Shown here: positions 33,840-44,510 of the stretch, piece after piece | How the letters are laid out: the number at the start of each line of letters is the position of its first letter | How positions within the stretch are numbered: the first letter of the stretch is position 1 | Assembly: GCA_030035585.1 (NCBI GenBank) | Contig: CM057482.1 | Location: forward strand, 8,171,001 to 8,235,000 | Reading direction: 5' to 3' | Length of the DNA stretch: 64,000 bases | From: Dugong dugon | Taxonomy: Eukaryota > Chordata > Mammalia > Sirenia > Dugongidae | Notes under the pieces: generated by a model | Seen by the model: only the letters and a program-made list of their open reading frames with translations | The model's database searches: none | Told to the model about the DNA's origin: nothing | Translations under genes and position numbers: made by a program

Positions 33840-34006
33840 GAAACCAAACCAAACCCATTGCCGTCGAGTTGATTCTGACTCATAGTGACCATATAGAACA
33901 GAGTAGAATTGCCCCAAAGGGTTTCCAAGGAGCGCCTGGTGGATTCGAACTGCTGACCTTTTAGTTAGCAGCCATAGCTCTTAACCACTGTGCCACCAAG
34001 GTATCC
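33840..34006 (-). mobile_element. AfroSINE with 13-bp TSD
   Basis: Reverse orientation with tail CATTGCCGTCGAGTTGATTC and head CACTGTGCCACCAAGG. TAGGAACATGGAA is repeated exactly at 33827-33839 and 34007-34019. Confidence 0.96.
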
Positions 34007-34426
34007 TAGGAACATGGAAAGATGACCATATATGTAGTTAAGTGGGAAAAAGGAGTATCAATTTGCTTGATAGGAGGGTCAGTATTATTCAGTTAATACA
34101 TATATATATATATTTCTTAAAGCGTGTGTATCTAGTTTCTGTAGGGGAAGAGGGAGGACTTCGGTAAATAACCTCCAGTAACAAGCCTGTCTCCTCATCT
34201 ATAAAGTGGGTAGAGATATCCACCTGATAGGGACGAGATTCAGGTGAGTTAGAACTGTACCTGGCCTGTATGCCACTGAGCAAGGGCTTGACTGATGGTA
34301 GTTGTCATTTGCATGGACAACATTTGAAATAATGCTTGCCAAACTGTTCACCTCTTCACTGGGGTTATTTTGGGGAATGGGGAATGGAATTGTGTTTGAA
34401 TTTGTTCCACCAGCATGTTACACTTT

Positions 34427-34715
34427 TTTTTTTTTTCCTGAGCGTACTTTAAAGAATACTACTGTTTCATTGTGGTAAGACTATATAGAACAAAACACTT
34501 TCCAATTCAGCATTTTTGATACGTGTAATTCTGTGACATTGATTACGTTCATCGTGCTGTGTAACTATCACCACTACCCATTTCTGAATTATCCCACCCT
34601 GATAACAGAAACTCAGTACACCCCTCAGCAGTGACTCCCCTCCCCCTTTCTTCCCACCCCAGTAACCACGAATAAACTTTGGGCTCTGTACGTGTACATG
34701 TTATGCTTTTATTAG
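34427..34715 (-). repeat. L1M 3'-end fragment
   Basis: A T-run then ATTGTGGTAAGACTATATAG, TCTGTGACATTGATTACG, GTAACTATCACCACTACCC and CCCCAGTAACCACGAATAAAC: antisense old L1 3' UTR. Confidence 0.75.
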
Positions 34716-35069
34716 AATATAAAATCAGAATGCTTGTTTTTTCTTTCCCTAGTCACTTTCCTTCAGGGAGATAGGTTGATTTAAAAAGTGATTTCTTTGA
34801 TGGCTCTTTTTCACTCTTACTTGGTTTTTTTGTTAGGGAAATTTTAATTTTTGTGTACTTATTTAATTTTCAAGAGGAATATGTATCTTTAACTCCTTAT
34901 GTACTTTGTCCTTGCCAGGATGAAGCTTAAATTAGAGACGCGAGAAAGATTAAATTTGAGGCCCTAGTGGTTTGGGTGGAAGGAGGAGGAGAGAGTATGT
35001 CACTTTTTAAAAGCAACTGCATGGTTTATTATCCATCTTATTTTATCTCTTGAATTGTGGTAAATATAT

Positions 35070-36626
35070 ATTTTTTTATTGTACTTCAGGTGAAGGTTTA
35101 CAGAACAAATAGATTCTCATGAAACAGTAGTACACATATTGTTTTATGATATTGGTTAACAACCCCACGACATGTCAACCCTCTCCCTTCTCGACCTTTC
35201 TTTTTTTTTTTTTGGTGAACATACTCATAGCCAAAGATAAACCATTTCAAAAATTTCTACACGCACAGTTCAGTGACATCGACTACGCTTTTACAATTGT
35301 GCTGCTATTCTCACTTTAGATGAAGGTTTACAGAACATAATAGTTTCTCATTAAACAGTACACATGTTGCCCTATGACAATGGTTAACAACCTCACAACA
35401 CATCAACCCTGTCCTTACTCAACCTTGGGTTCCCTATCACTAGATTTCCTGTCCCCTTCTGCCTTCTGGCCCTTGTCCCTGGACTGCTGTGCCTCATTAG
35501 TCCCGTTTGGTTTTATGGGGCTGTCCACTCCCCGGCTGAACAGTGAACCTCGGAAGTGACTTCACCACTGAGCTAAAAGGGTGTCTGGGGGCCATACTTT
35601 GGGGGTTTCTCCGGTCTCCTTTAGGCCAGTAAATCTGGTCTTTTTTTGTGAGTTAGAATTTTGTTCTACATCCTTCTCCAGCTCTGTCCGGAACCCTCTG
35701 TTGTGATCCTGGTCAGAGCAGTCAGTGGTGGTAGCCGGGCACCATCTAGCTGTACTGGACTCAGTCTGGTGGAGGCCTTGGTAGCTGTGGTCCATTAGTC
35801 CTTTGGACTAATCTTTTCCTTGTATACTGTTCTCTTCGTTCTCCCTTGCTCCCAAAGGGATCAGACCAGTGGAGTATCTTAGATGGCTGCTTACAGGCTT
35901 TTAAGACCGCAGACACTACTCACCAAAGTAGAATGTAGAACACTGTCTTTATAAACTGTGTTATGCCAGTTGAGCTAGATGTTCCCCAAGACCATGGTCC
36001 CCACAGCCCTCTGCCCAGCAATTCAGTCCCTCAGGGAGTTTGGAAGTATCTATGGAGCTTCCATGACCTTTCCTTGTACAAGTTGTGCTGGCTTCCCCAG
36101 TATTGTGTACTGTCTCACCCTTCACCCAAGATACCACTTATCTATTGCCTATTTAGTATTTCCCCCCCCCACCCCTCCCATCCCTGGTAACCAACAAAGA
36201 TTATTACTTTTGATTTGTGAACTTTTTCATGGGTTTTTACAATAGAGGTCTCGTACAATATTTGTCCTTTTGTGATTGACTTATTTCACTCAGCATAATG
36301 TCCTCCAGTTTCATCCATGTTATGAGATGCTTCACAGATTCATCATTGTTCTTTCTCGTTGCATAGTACTCCATTGTGTGTATATACCATGGTTTGTTTA
36401 TCCATTCGTCTGTTGATGGGCATCTAGGTTGTTTCCATCTTTTTGCTATTGTGAACAATGCTGCCATGAACATAGGTGTGCATATGTCTATTCGAGTGGC
36501 AACTCTTATTTCTCTAGGATATATTCCTAGGACTGGGATTGCTGGATCGTATGGTATGTCTATTTCTAGCTTTCTAAGGAAGTGCCATATCATTTTCCAA
36601 AATGGTTGTATCATTTTGCATTCCCA
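35070..36626 (-). mobile_element. Lineage L1 with duplicated 3' UTR end
   Basis: 5'-truncated L1 holding the ORF2 end and about 1.2 kb of 3' UTR. TSDs are AATTGTGGTAAATATAT (35053-35069) and AATTGTGGTAAACATAT (36627-36643), inside an old L1 3' end. The terminal unit GTGAAGGTTTACAGAAC...GGTTAACAACC appears twice (about 35090-35185 and 35324-35430). Between them lies a segment with CGCACAGTTCAGTGACATCG that resembles an L1M 3' end. The plus-strand copy at 19720-20644 has the same layout. Confidence 0.88.
36237..36626 (-). pseudogene. L1 ORF2 C-terminal remnant
   Basis: About 130 codons of the ORF2 C-terminus with the blocks [59 protein letters not shown] and WMKLEDIMLSEISQSQKDKY. The reading frame is still open to the natural stop region before the 3' UTR, which suggests a younger copy than the 3.6-kb one. 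The endonuclease and reverse transcriptase are absent through 5' truncation, so it is non-functional. Confidence 0.92.
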
Positions 36627-36765
36627 AATTGTGGTAAACATATTTAACATGAAATGTATTTATCTTAAAAGTAGCGTTAATTACATTCACCAGGTTGTGC
36701 AGCCCCCGCCAATGTCCATTTCCAAAGCCCCTTCATCACCCAGTATTCCACTTTTAAGACCTCTC
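36627..36765 (-). repeat. L1M 3'-end fragment (host of L1)
   Basis: AATTGTGGTAAACATATTTAA, TAATTACATTCACCAGGTTG and CCATTTCCAAAGCCCCTTC: antisense old L1 3' UTR resuming after the lineage L1. Confidence 0.75.
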
Positions 36766-38335
36766 CTTTCCCCTTTTCCTGCACCAACATTTCTTTGTCT
36801 TTTGCGTAGATTGACAGGGAAGTGTGTTTGATCCTTTCAGTCTTGGTCCAATGGTACTTACACTGCAGACCTGAAGCCTGAAGGGAAAGGTGATCGTAAG
36901 TAACAATAGTTCGTGATGAATTAATTGCAGGTCACATTCCACTTGTGTTTCTCACGTGTGGTTGGTTTCTCACGTCTGGGCTGTACCTCCTGCAGGGAGT
37001 TTTGAAGAAAGCAGAGAATGACTTAGGAAGCATTGGTTGGGGTGAGGGTCCTGGAGTTGGGTTAGCGTGGACATTTATGGTTGTGTGACTCGATGGCTGA
37101 CACTAGGCTCTTTAACAAATGGTGATGGGACTCACAAGGATTAGAGAAAGCAGAAACTGTCAGCGGCTGACATAATCTCCCCTTCCATTTCAGTGGGAAG
37201 ATATCAAGCAATAAAAGAGGGAGTTTATGTCAGTAAATCCTGTAAGAAATTTTTTTCCTGAGATTGACAAACTGTATAGTTGGTTGGTTTCTACACTTCA
37301 TCGAGGGATTGTTTTCCAAATAAGATTTTCGGCTATGGTGGTCCATTTGTCAAGATCTTATTAATGAGATACAGAGTTAGCTTCCCAAGACAACACCGGC
37401 AAAAGCATCGTGTGGATGGGTGTGTGCTAAATCCTGGCAGCTGGACCAAGTACCCCGTGGGCTTTCTGTAGTTACCTGTTTCTGATGAAGAGTTGCTTTC
37501 AGCAGGAGTGGTATTTCCTTTTTTTGTAAAGGCAGATTCTTGACTTGTAATCCCTGAGGCTTTCTAAGAATGTTCTTCTGTTTGGCAGGTTTTGTTGCTG
37601 GTCTATTCTGCCTTTTTTGTTGTTGTTGTTGTTGTTGTTTTTTTTCCTGCAGCTGACATTTTGAGGACAGAATGACTCCCAAGTGTCAATTTCAGAGTTC
37701 AAAAGCCAGAGAAGAAAATCGCATCTTCTCCCTCTGATGCACAATTAACTTTGACTTTGACAAAGATCCCCTGACCCTGCTGGGATGTGGGAGAACGTTG
37801 TAGAGGATTTGGAAGCTGCTAATGAAATGGATGGTCTGTCCTGAACTTACTTTAACACACAAATTTTTTTCACCCATACACAATTCCGTAAATCGCAAGT
37901 CTGGGATAAGCCCTCAGAAGTTATCTGCAGTTTAGATAATAACTCTGGCCTGCTTCAGATATACTGCGTGTTCCTCAGAAGCAGAAGCTTATAAAGTGCA
38001 TCACTTTGCAGCTGTTCCAACAGAGCCCTCAAGCCAGCAACAGGGGTAAATAAATCTGAGAGAGAACAAGTGAAACCTGGCAGTTGCAAATAAGTTATGG
38101 AAGATCAAGTGCTTAGCTGACGTATGAATTAACCTTGTCCATGAGATATGGCTAGTAGTATTGTCCTGTGCTTCCCCAACTGGAAAGCTCTAGAATAGAG
38201 GCCTTTGATAATCTGCCGCCTCCCCCATGCTGGCATGCTACCTGATTTGCAAGAATGGAGAGAAGAAGGTTCTAGATTCATCCTAGTAAATACCTGCACA
38301 GTCTTAGGCAAGTTGTGGACTACTTTATCAGCAGC
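36766..38335. other. Unassigned stretch with TTG microsatellite
   Basis: Nothing nameable apart from (TTG)n at about 37617-37639 followed by a T-run. Frames near 37.4-37.9 kb are low-complexity products of that tract. Confidence 0.45.
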
Positions 38336-38354
38336 TAGCATTTATAGCATGTTT

Positions 38355-38571
38355 GGGGAGTTCCTGGGTGGTGCAAATGGTTAAGCACTCAGCTACTGAC
38401 CACAAGGTTGGCAGTTCAAACCCCCTAGAGGCTCCTCAGAAGAAAGACCTGGCAGTCTGCTTCCAAGAAGTCACAGCCTTGAAAACTCTATGGAACACGG
38501 TTCTGCCCTGACACATGTGGGCTCGCCATGAGTTGGAATCAACTTGATGGCAACTGGTTTGGTTTTTTTGG
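38355..38571 (+). mobile_element. AfroSINE, second subfamily, with TSD
   Basis: GAGTTCCTGGGTGGTGCAAA head, GAAGAAAGACCTGGCAG body and GGCAACTGGTTTGG tail. TTATAGCATGTTT (38342-38354) and TTTTAGCATTTTT (38572-38584) agree at 11 of 13 positions. Confidence 0.93.
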
Positions 38572-38572
38572 T

Positions 38573-38780
38573 TTTAGCATTTTTAGGACTGGTCACTATG
38601 CTAAGTATGTTACATGCAGTTTCTTATTTAATCCTCATAACATTCCTTTGAGGTAGCAAGTATTGCTATTTCCTCTCCACAGATGAGAAAATTGAGGCTT
38701 ACGAGCAGGTAGTGGAGTTGGGACTTATATCCAAGTCTGTATGATTCCAAAGCTGCCTGTGACCTTAACCACAGGGCTAC
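38573..38780 (-). repeat. MIR
   Basis: CTAAGTATGTTACATGCAG, TTATTTAATCCTCATAACATT, CCACAGATGAGAAAATTGAGG and GACCTTAACCACAGGGCTAC: reverse MIR, entered at its edge by the preceding AfroSINE. Confidence 0.8.
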
Positions 38781-39712
38781 ATTGTAAATCTAGAGTATAT
38801 AATAATTCTAAACTTGCTTGTCCCTAATGATATAGGTTTTAATAAATACGTGTGTATATAGAGAGGGAGAGTAAAAATTGACTGGCATAGTGGGAGAATT
38901 TAACACACTTTTTTCAGTAATTGATAAATAGGCAAAAAACAAAACAGTGAAGATATAGAAAAATAACCAGCTTGGTCTAGTGGACAGGCAGAGAACACAG
39001 CTCTGTAACTGAAGAATACACGTTTTTAAGCACACGTGGAACGTTTATGGAAATTGACCATGTGCAAACTTCAATGCATTTTAAAGATTCAGTGCATCAT
39101 ATGGGCCACTAAAAAAACTTCAAAACCAATTAAATTAGAATTGAAAGACAAAAAGGTGAGTAGATTGCACAGTGGTATACAAATACGAGATGTTCCTTAA
39201 TGCCTTTCCCGTACTGAGCATACCTAGCCCCCCTGGGAGGTGCTCACGGTCTTGGGGGGCTGACTCATCAGGAAAGCACTTGGAAGCAGAGCCCTATAGA
39301 AAGTCGACTTTGGACCACCCGGGAGTTACTAGGGATTAGATGCAACTCCTGGTTCATTTAAGGGGCCTTAGGGGAGGGGTTGTTTGACATGGGAACCACT
39401 CTGCATACCAGGTAGGCATTTTGTAAATGAAAATCCCTACCTTCTACTCTTTTAGGAGGAAGAACCCAGAAAACCACCTGGGACTCCTGGTTTATGGGAA
39501 TCCTGGGTTATTCCAGCATTCCTGTGCCCTGATAACACAGTCTTTTCATTGCTGGGGAATAAAAATGTCTTGCTGCTACATAAATTAAAATCATTGGCTT
39601 TTCACAAAGCTGTGAATAGGAGCTTTGTAAATACAGGATTTACAGGATTTTATACTCCAAAATCTTCTCTTAATGTAATGATTCCCATTTTCAGAGAGAA
39701 TTGCTCAAGCAT
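38781..39712. other. Unassigned stretch
   Basis: No named repeat or exon. 39.22-39.55 kb is higher in G+C but has no gene signal. Confidence 0.4.
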
Positions 39713-39765
39713 GCGTGCGTGCGTGTGTGTGTGTGTGTGTGTGTGTTGTGTGTGTGTGTGTGTGT
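39713..39765. repeat. (GT)n microsatellite
   Basis: Begins GCGTGCGTGCGTGT and continues as GT repeats with one TT break, ending where the next AfroSINE begins. Confidence 0.95.
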
Positions 39766-39966
39766 GGAGGACCTGGGTGGTGCAAACAGTTAACACGCTC
39801 GACTGCTAACCGAAACACTGGAGGTTCGAGCCCACCCAGAGGCATCTGGGAAGAAAGGCCTGGTAGTCTACTTCTGAAAAACCATCCATAAAAACCCTGC
39901 AGAGCACAGTTCTACTCTGACACACGTGGGGTCGCCGTGAGTCAGGGGCAACATGATGGCAGTTGT
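39766..39966 (+). mobile_element. AfroSINE, second subfamily
   Basis: GGAGGACCTGGGTGGTGCAA head, GGAGGTTCGAGCCCACC B-box region, GAAGAAAGGCCTGGTAG and a diverged tail. It abuts the (GT)n tract. Confidence 0.93.
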
Positions 39967-40210
39967 TACAGTGGTAGAAGTGAGTGTGAAGAAGGACATT
40001 CTGACAGGACTTACTCTCATAATGGTCATAAGCTAGCTAAGCATAGGGAGAACCCCAGGCTGGGGAGCCAGGGAGACCTGTGTCTCCTGGGACAAGAGGC
40101 AGTTGCTCCTCTTCTCTGAGCTTCAGACGGGACTTCAAACACCCATCTTGAAGCAGACTCATAAGGAATAATCTCTGGGTTTAGCTTACAGTGTCAGCTA
40201 TCGAGATTAT

Positions 40211-40360
40211 GGAAACCCTGGTGGCATATGGTTAAGAGCTACGTCTGCTAACCAGAAGGTCGGCAGTTCAGATCCACCAGGCACTCCTTGGAAACTCTAT
40301 GGGGCAGTTCTGCTCCATCCTATCGAGTTGCTATGAGTCGGAATTGACTCCAGGACAACT
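40211..40360 (+). mobile_element. AfroSINE with TSD
   Basis: GGAAACCCTGGTGGCATATGG head and GTCGGAATTGACTCC tail. GAGATTAT is repeated at 40203-40210 and 40361-40368. Confidence 0.93.
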
Positions 40361-40661
40361 GAGATTATAGTCACCTACAACTTTCTAGATGTAGTGTTTT
40401 GACCCAGTGGGGCTATGTTTATACATGGACTATGTGCTCTCTTTTGTTCATTTTTTCAAATGTTCAAGGAACTGTGGAAGGATGTGGAAGTTCAAGTTGG
40501 GTTTCTCTATCCACCATGAGCTCGTAAGTGCTTAAAGAGAGGGGAGCTTAGAGTCACAGCTTTTGAAGTTGAAAAGGATCCTCTTCCCTTTGTTTTACAC
40601 TTGAGGGAAAGTCCTCAGGATTCAAATGATTTACCCCAAGTCATGATGTTAGCTAGGCCTT

Positions 40662-41000
40662 GTTGTTGTTGGTTGCTGTCCTCCGACTCCTGACGACCCT
40701 GTATACAACAGAATGAAATGTGCTCAGTCCTTCTTCACAGCCATTGGTATGCTTGAACCCATCATTGTAACCACTGTATTTTGAGTGCCCTTGAACCTAG
40801 GGGACTCACCATCCAGCTCTATGTTGGACAGTATTCTGTTGTGATCCATAGGGTTTTCACTGGCTGATTTTTGGAAGTAGATTGCCAGGCCTTTCTTCCT
40901 AGCCTGTCTTAGTCTGGCAGCTCTGCGGAAATGTTCTCCATGGGTGACCTTGCTAGTATTTGAAATACCAGTGGCATAGCTTCCAGCATTATAGCTAGAC
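40662..41000 (-). repeat. Composite RTE-end/SINE-like repeat
   Basis: TTGTTGTTGTTGGTTGCTGTC and GTATACAACAGAATGAAATG start, then ATGTTGGACAGTATTCTGTT, GTGATCCATAGGGTTTTCACT, TTGGAAGTAGATTGCCAGGC and GCATAGCTTCCAGCATTATAG. Same composite order as at 140 and 23.33 kb. Confidence 0.78.
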
Positions 41001-41082
41001 TAACCTGTTGCCATTGAGTTGATTCCGACTCATAGCAACCCTATAGGACAGAGCAGAACTGCCCCATAGGGTTTCCATAGAT
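41001..41082 (-). mobile_element. AfroSINE tail fragment
   Basis: TGTTGCCATTGAGTTGATTCC to CCCATAGGGTTTCC: only the 3' half, in reverse, with the tRNA-like head missing. Confidence 0.9.
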
Positions 41083-41119
41083 GACTACGATGACATTATT
41101 CGTGCCCTAGTCTAGCTGT

Positions 41120-41345
41120 GGAGCCCTGGTAGTGCAGTGCTTAAGACCTTGGCTGCTAACCAAAAGGTCGGCAGTTTGAATCTGCCAGCCGCTCCTTGGA
41201 AACCCTATGGGGCAGTTCTGCTCTGTCCTTTGGGGTTGCTGTGAGTCGGAACTGACTCAGCGGTGATGGGCTTGGTGACGGGCCTGGTGACAGGCCTGGC
41301 GGCAGGCCGGGCAGTGGCGGGCCGGGCGGCGGGCCTGGTTTGGTT
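41120..41345 (+). mobile_element. AfroSINE with expanded GC-rich tail
   Basis: Ordinary AfroSINE to CGGAACTGACTCAGCGGTGATG. Instead of one GGGTTTGGTTT tail it then carries about 80 bp of GGGCCTGGTGAC / GGCAGGCCGGGC-type units (41262-41340) before GGTTTGGTTT. Confidence 0.9.
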
Positions 41346-41379
41346 TCAGGGCTCATGTTCAGAGCCGTCATCACGAGAC

Positions 41380-41560
41380 GGTAGGGGAATTAACTCATCT
41401 CACAGCATCCCTGTGAGAGTTCTGTTTCGATTCCAGGTTGGCACATAAGGGAACCAAGGTTTAGGGAGTGTGAGGCACCTGCCCAAGACCCCGGGGCTGC
41501 AGCCCTGTCCTGCCGGGCTCCAGACCTCACTCCTGTAATGGAGCCCTACACTGCCTCTGT
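41380..41560 (-). repeat. MIR
   Basis: TTAACTCATCTCACAGCATCC, AACCAAGGTTTAGGGAGTGTG, CTGCCCAAGACCCCGG and GGGCTCCAGACC follow the reverse MIR. Confidence 0.6.
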
Positions 41561-42455
41561 GGTCTGTTTAATCTGCTCATCACAACTAATTTGCTAAAGT
41601 CAGCCACGCGACCTTGGACAAGGCGTGTTCTTCCATAGAACGAGGGTGATGTGGACAGTGTTCTCAGACCTCCCTGAAATGTATACTCACCTCTTGGAGA
41701 TGATTTAAGACCGGCGTGGGGTTAACTATCACGTACAGATTTATGTAGTTCAGTTCCACAGCATTTATTGAATACATCCTGCGTTCACTTCTGAAATGGG
41801 GTCATTCACTAAGCCTCTGGGGGCCCTCCCTCGCCACCTTGGGCTGTATGTTCTTAGGCCGTTGGCAGGACAGTTCCTCCCTGTGGTCATGTTAAGAGTC
41901 CTGCTTGATCTTTTCCTCAGGTATCAGAAATTGGTGAAAATTTACTGCAGTCTTCTGTTTTCTTGCCAAGTTTGGTTTTTCCCACTTTGTTGCCTTTTAT
42001 TACCCTTTCAGTAATAGAGTGCCAAATGCCTTGCAGAAAACAGGACATTTGATTAGACTTGTGGGTTGTTCTATCTAAAAGGACCTTTAGGGTTTATGTA
42101 GATTTAGGGATGAAGAAACTAAGTTCCAGAGGGGTGATGACCCCACGTATGCTGTTGCTTAGGAGAAGAGGTGCGGCCAGCCAGATGCCCTCCCCCCACC
42201 GCCCCCAACTCCACAACACGCCCCCCTCTCTAGTTCAAGGCCGCTTTGTCAGTGTCCGTCTCTGACAAATTCCGGTGGTCTATGTCAGCGTTCTTGTGGT
42301 GCAATGTTGGTTCCGTTGCCAATGGGAACTGCTGCAGGGGAAGCTGAAAGAGGAATCAATGGAAGGTTAATCCTGCCCTCATGGTGGAAGAGGGGGTTTG
42401 GTAACAATATGGTCCATCACGTCGATTGTTTTTACTTTTATTATTTTCTCTTGGA
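41561..42455. other. Unassigned stretch
   Basis: 41.60-41.68 kb has MIR-like bits (CACGCGACCTTGGACAAG). No gene supported. Confidence 0.4.
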
Positions 42456-42624
42456 TCCCTGCTGGCTCAGTGGTTAAGAGCTGGGCTGCTAACCAGAAGG
42501 TCGAGAGTTCAAATCCACCAGCTGCTCCTTGGAAACCCTATAGGGCAGTTCCAGTCTGTCCGATGGGGTCACTATGAGTCAGGATCGACTCAACAGCAAC
42601 ACGTTTGGTTGGTTTTATTCTGTC
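42456..42624 (+). mobile_element. AfroSINE
   Basis: GATCCCTGCTGGCTCAGTGG head, AGAGTTCAAATCCACC, and GACTCAACAGCAACACGTTTG tail. Confidence 0.93.
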
Positions 42625-42638
42625 TTATGTAAGTGATA

Positions 42639-42689
42639 GGGTCGCTATGAGTTGGAATCGACTCGACGGCAATAGGTTTGTTTTTGTTT
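42639..42689 (+). mobile_element. Tail-only AfroSINE with perfect TSD
   Basis: Just 51 bp: GGTCGCTATGAGTTGGAATC, then CGACGGCAATAGGTTTG and a T-rich end. TTATGTAAGTGATA is exact at 42625-42638 and 42690-42703, so this is an independent 5'-truncated insertion immediately after another AfroSINE. Confidence 0.92.
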
Positions 42690-42859
42690 TTATGTAAGTG
42701 ATAACACTCAATTAACAAACCCAATAAGCAAAATATTTAATGAAAGAAAAACTATTAATTTCCTATCCAGTCACTCTGAAAGCAGTGGTACATTTCCTTA
42801 GACAAAAAAACACACACATACAGCCTCTTGTTCATATACTCCAACTCATTATTACCCAC

Positions 42860-42912
42860 ACAGACACACAGACACACAGACACACACGCACGCGCGCGCG
42901 CGCGCACGCGCG
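42860..42912. repeat. (CA)n/(CG)n alternating purine-pyrimidine tract
   Basis: ACACAGACACACAGAC units lead into CGCACGCGCGCGCGCGCGCA. The alternating CG core is about 20 bp. Confidence 0.95.
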
Positions 42913-43335
42913 TATCATCTGGGCTTTGCTTCTGCATCTCCTCACAGTCCCCTCTGAGACCTCCTGAGGCATATACTAGCATTCAACCCCATCCCCTGGT
43001 CTGGCGTGGCCTGGCTGGTCACAGTGGTCTCAGGGCCCCTTCCCTTGGTGGGTTAAGAGGCATTCTCTTCTGCTCTCAGGATCCCTGGGAGATCTTAAAG
43101 GTGTTTCACTCCAGCACAAGGTATTTTTAGAGCGATAAACTATTCTGCATGATGCTGTCATGGTGGACACATGACATTGTGCATTTGTCAAAACCGATAG
43201 GGATGTACTACACAAAGAGAGAGTCCTGATGTAAACCGTGGGTGTCAGTTAACAATGACGTATCAGTAGTGGCTCATCGGGTAACAGGCATACCGCAGGA
43301 ATGCAAGATGTTAGTAACAGAAGACTATGTACGAG

Positions 43336-43450
43336 GGGAGCTCAGTGGTTAAGAGTTTGACTGTTAACCAGAAAGTCGGAAACGCTGTGGGCAGTTCTGC
43401 TCCATCCCATAGGGTCGCTATGAGTCAGGATGGACTCGACAGCAATGGGT
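43336..43450 (+). mobile_element. AfroSINE with internal deletion
   Basis: The A-box region (AGTGGTTAAGAGTTTGACTG) joins CGGAAACGCTGTGGGCAG directly; the B-box section is absent. The tail GACTCGACAGCAATGGG is intact. Confidence 0.9.
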
Positions 43451-43855
43451 CATTGTTCGTTGTTACGTGAAGAGGGGGAAACGGAGTATATGAGAACTCT
43501 TTGTACTTCCTGTGCCGTTTTTCTGGAAACCTAAAAATAGTCTATATAAAGGTGTTCCACTTCTAAACAGAAGCAAAACTTGAAGATCCCATGTTAGCTG
43601 TCTTAGCACGGGCATCTCTGTCCATGCCAAAAAGAAACCCTCCCAGATCTGCCCCTTGTGATCCCCTCTTCTGTCTGAAAGTTTGGAAGTATTCTCTGTT
43701 TCTCTGTGTGAAAGGTAACCTGTGGGTTATGGAGGCCACTTCTGTGCTGAGGGAGCTTGTCTTCTGTCTGTACAGACTGTGAATACCTGAAAGTCAGGTG
43801 GTGGAGCGTTCACAGGACTTACATATGTGTGAGTGTGGGTGCTGCAGTGTGTGTG

Positions 43856-44293
43856 TGTTGTTGTTGTTGTTAGGTGACATCAAGTCAGCCCCGATTTACA
43901 GCGACCCTGTGTACAACAGAAGGGAAGGCTGCCTGGTCCTGCACCATCCTCATAATCGTTGTTGTGCTTCAGCCCATTGTTGCAGCCACTGTATCATTTC
44001 ATCTCATTGAGGGTCTTCCTCTTTTTCGCTGACCCTCTCCCTTACCAAGCATGATCTCCTTCTCCAAGGATTGGTCCCTCCTGATAACATGTTCAAAGTA
44101 CGTGACACAAAGTCTCGCCGTCCTTGCTTCTAAGGAGCATTCTGGCTCTACTTCTGCTCAGACAGATTTCTTGGTTCTTCTGGCATACCATGGTATATTC
44201 AGTATTCTTTACCGGCACCATAATTCAAAGGTGTCGGTTCTTCTTTGGTCTTCCTTATTCATTGTCCAGCTTTTGCATGCATATGAGGCGATA
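43856..44293 (-). mobile_element. RTE LINE 3' end, 5'-truncated
   Basis: Plus strand begins with (TTG)n and TTAGGTGACATCAAGTCAG. It continues through ACAACAGAAGGGAAGGC, GCAGCCACTGTATCATTTC, CCTTACCAAGCATGATCTCC and GGAGCATTCTGGCTCTACTT to GCATATGAGGCGATAC. This is the reverse complement of the RTE ORF2 end plus its short 3' UTR. On the minus strand, decayed codons of the ORF2 C-terminus are recognisable by similarity to the 45.8-kb copy. Confidence 0.9.
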
Positions 44294-44305
44294 CACCAAT
44301 ACACA

Positions 44306-44510
44306 AGGAGCCCTAGTGGTGCAATGGTTAAGCGCTCAGCTGCTAATGGAAAAGTTGGCAGTTCGAACTCACCCAGTGGCTCTGTGGGAGAAAGACCTAG
44401 CCATCTGCTACTGTAAAGATTAGAGCCCGGGAAACCCTATGGGATAGTTCTACTCTGTCACATGGGCTCACTACGAGTCAAAATCGACTGGATGGCATCT
44501 AACACCAAAA
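44306..44510 (+). mobile_element. AfroSINE with TSD
   Basis: AGGAGCCCTAGTGGTGCAATGG head and long-form body. ACCAATACACA (44295-44305) and ACCAATGCACA (44511-44521) flank it. It landed at the truncated edge of the RTE fragment. Confidence 0.94.

Noticed and set aside
36376-36831. 151-codon open frame on the plus strand
   Set aside because: Antisense shadow of the L1 ORF2 C-terminus that continues into old L1 3' UTR.
41240-41345. Possible CpG island or promoter
   Set aside because: The G+C rise is only about 80 bp, is periodic, and derives from an AfroSINE tail expansion.
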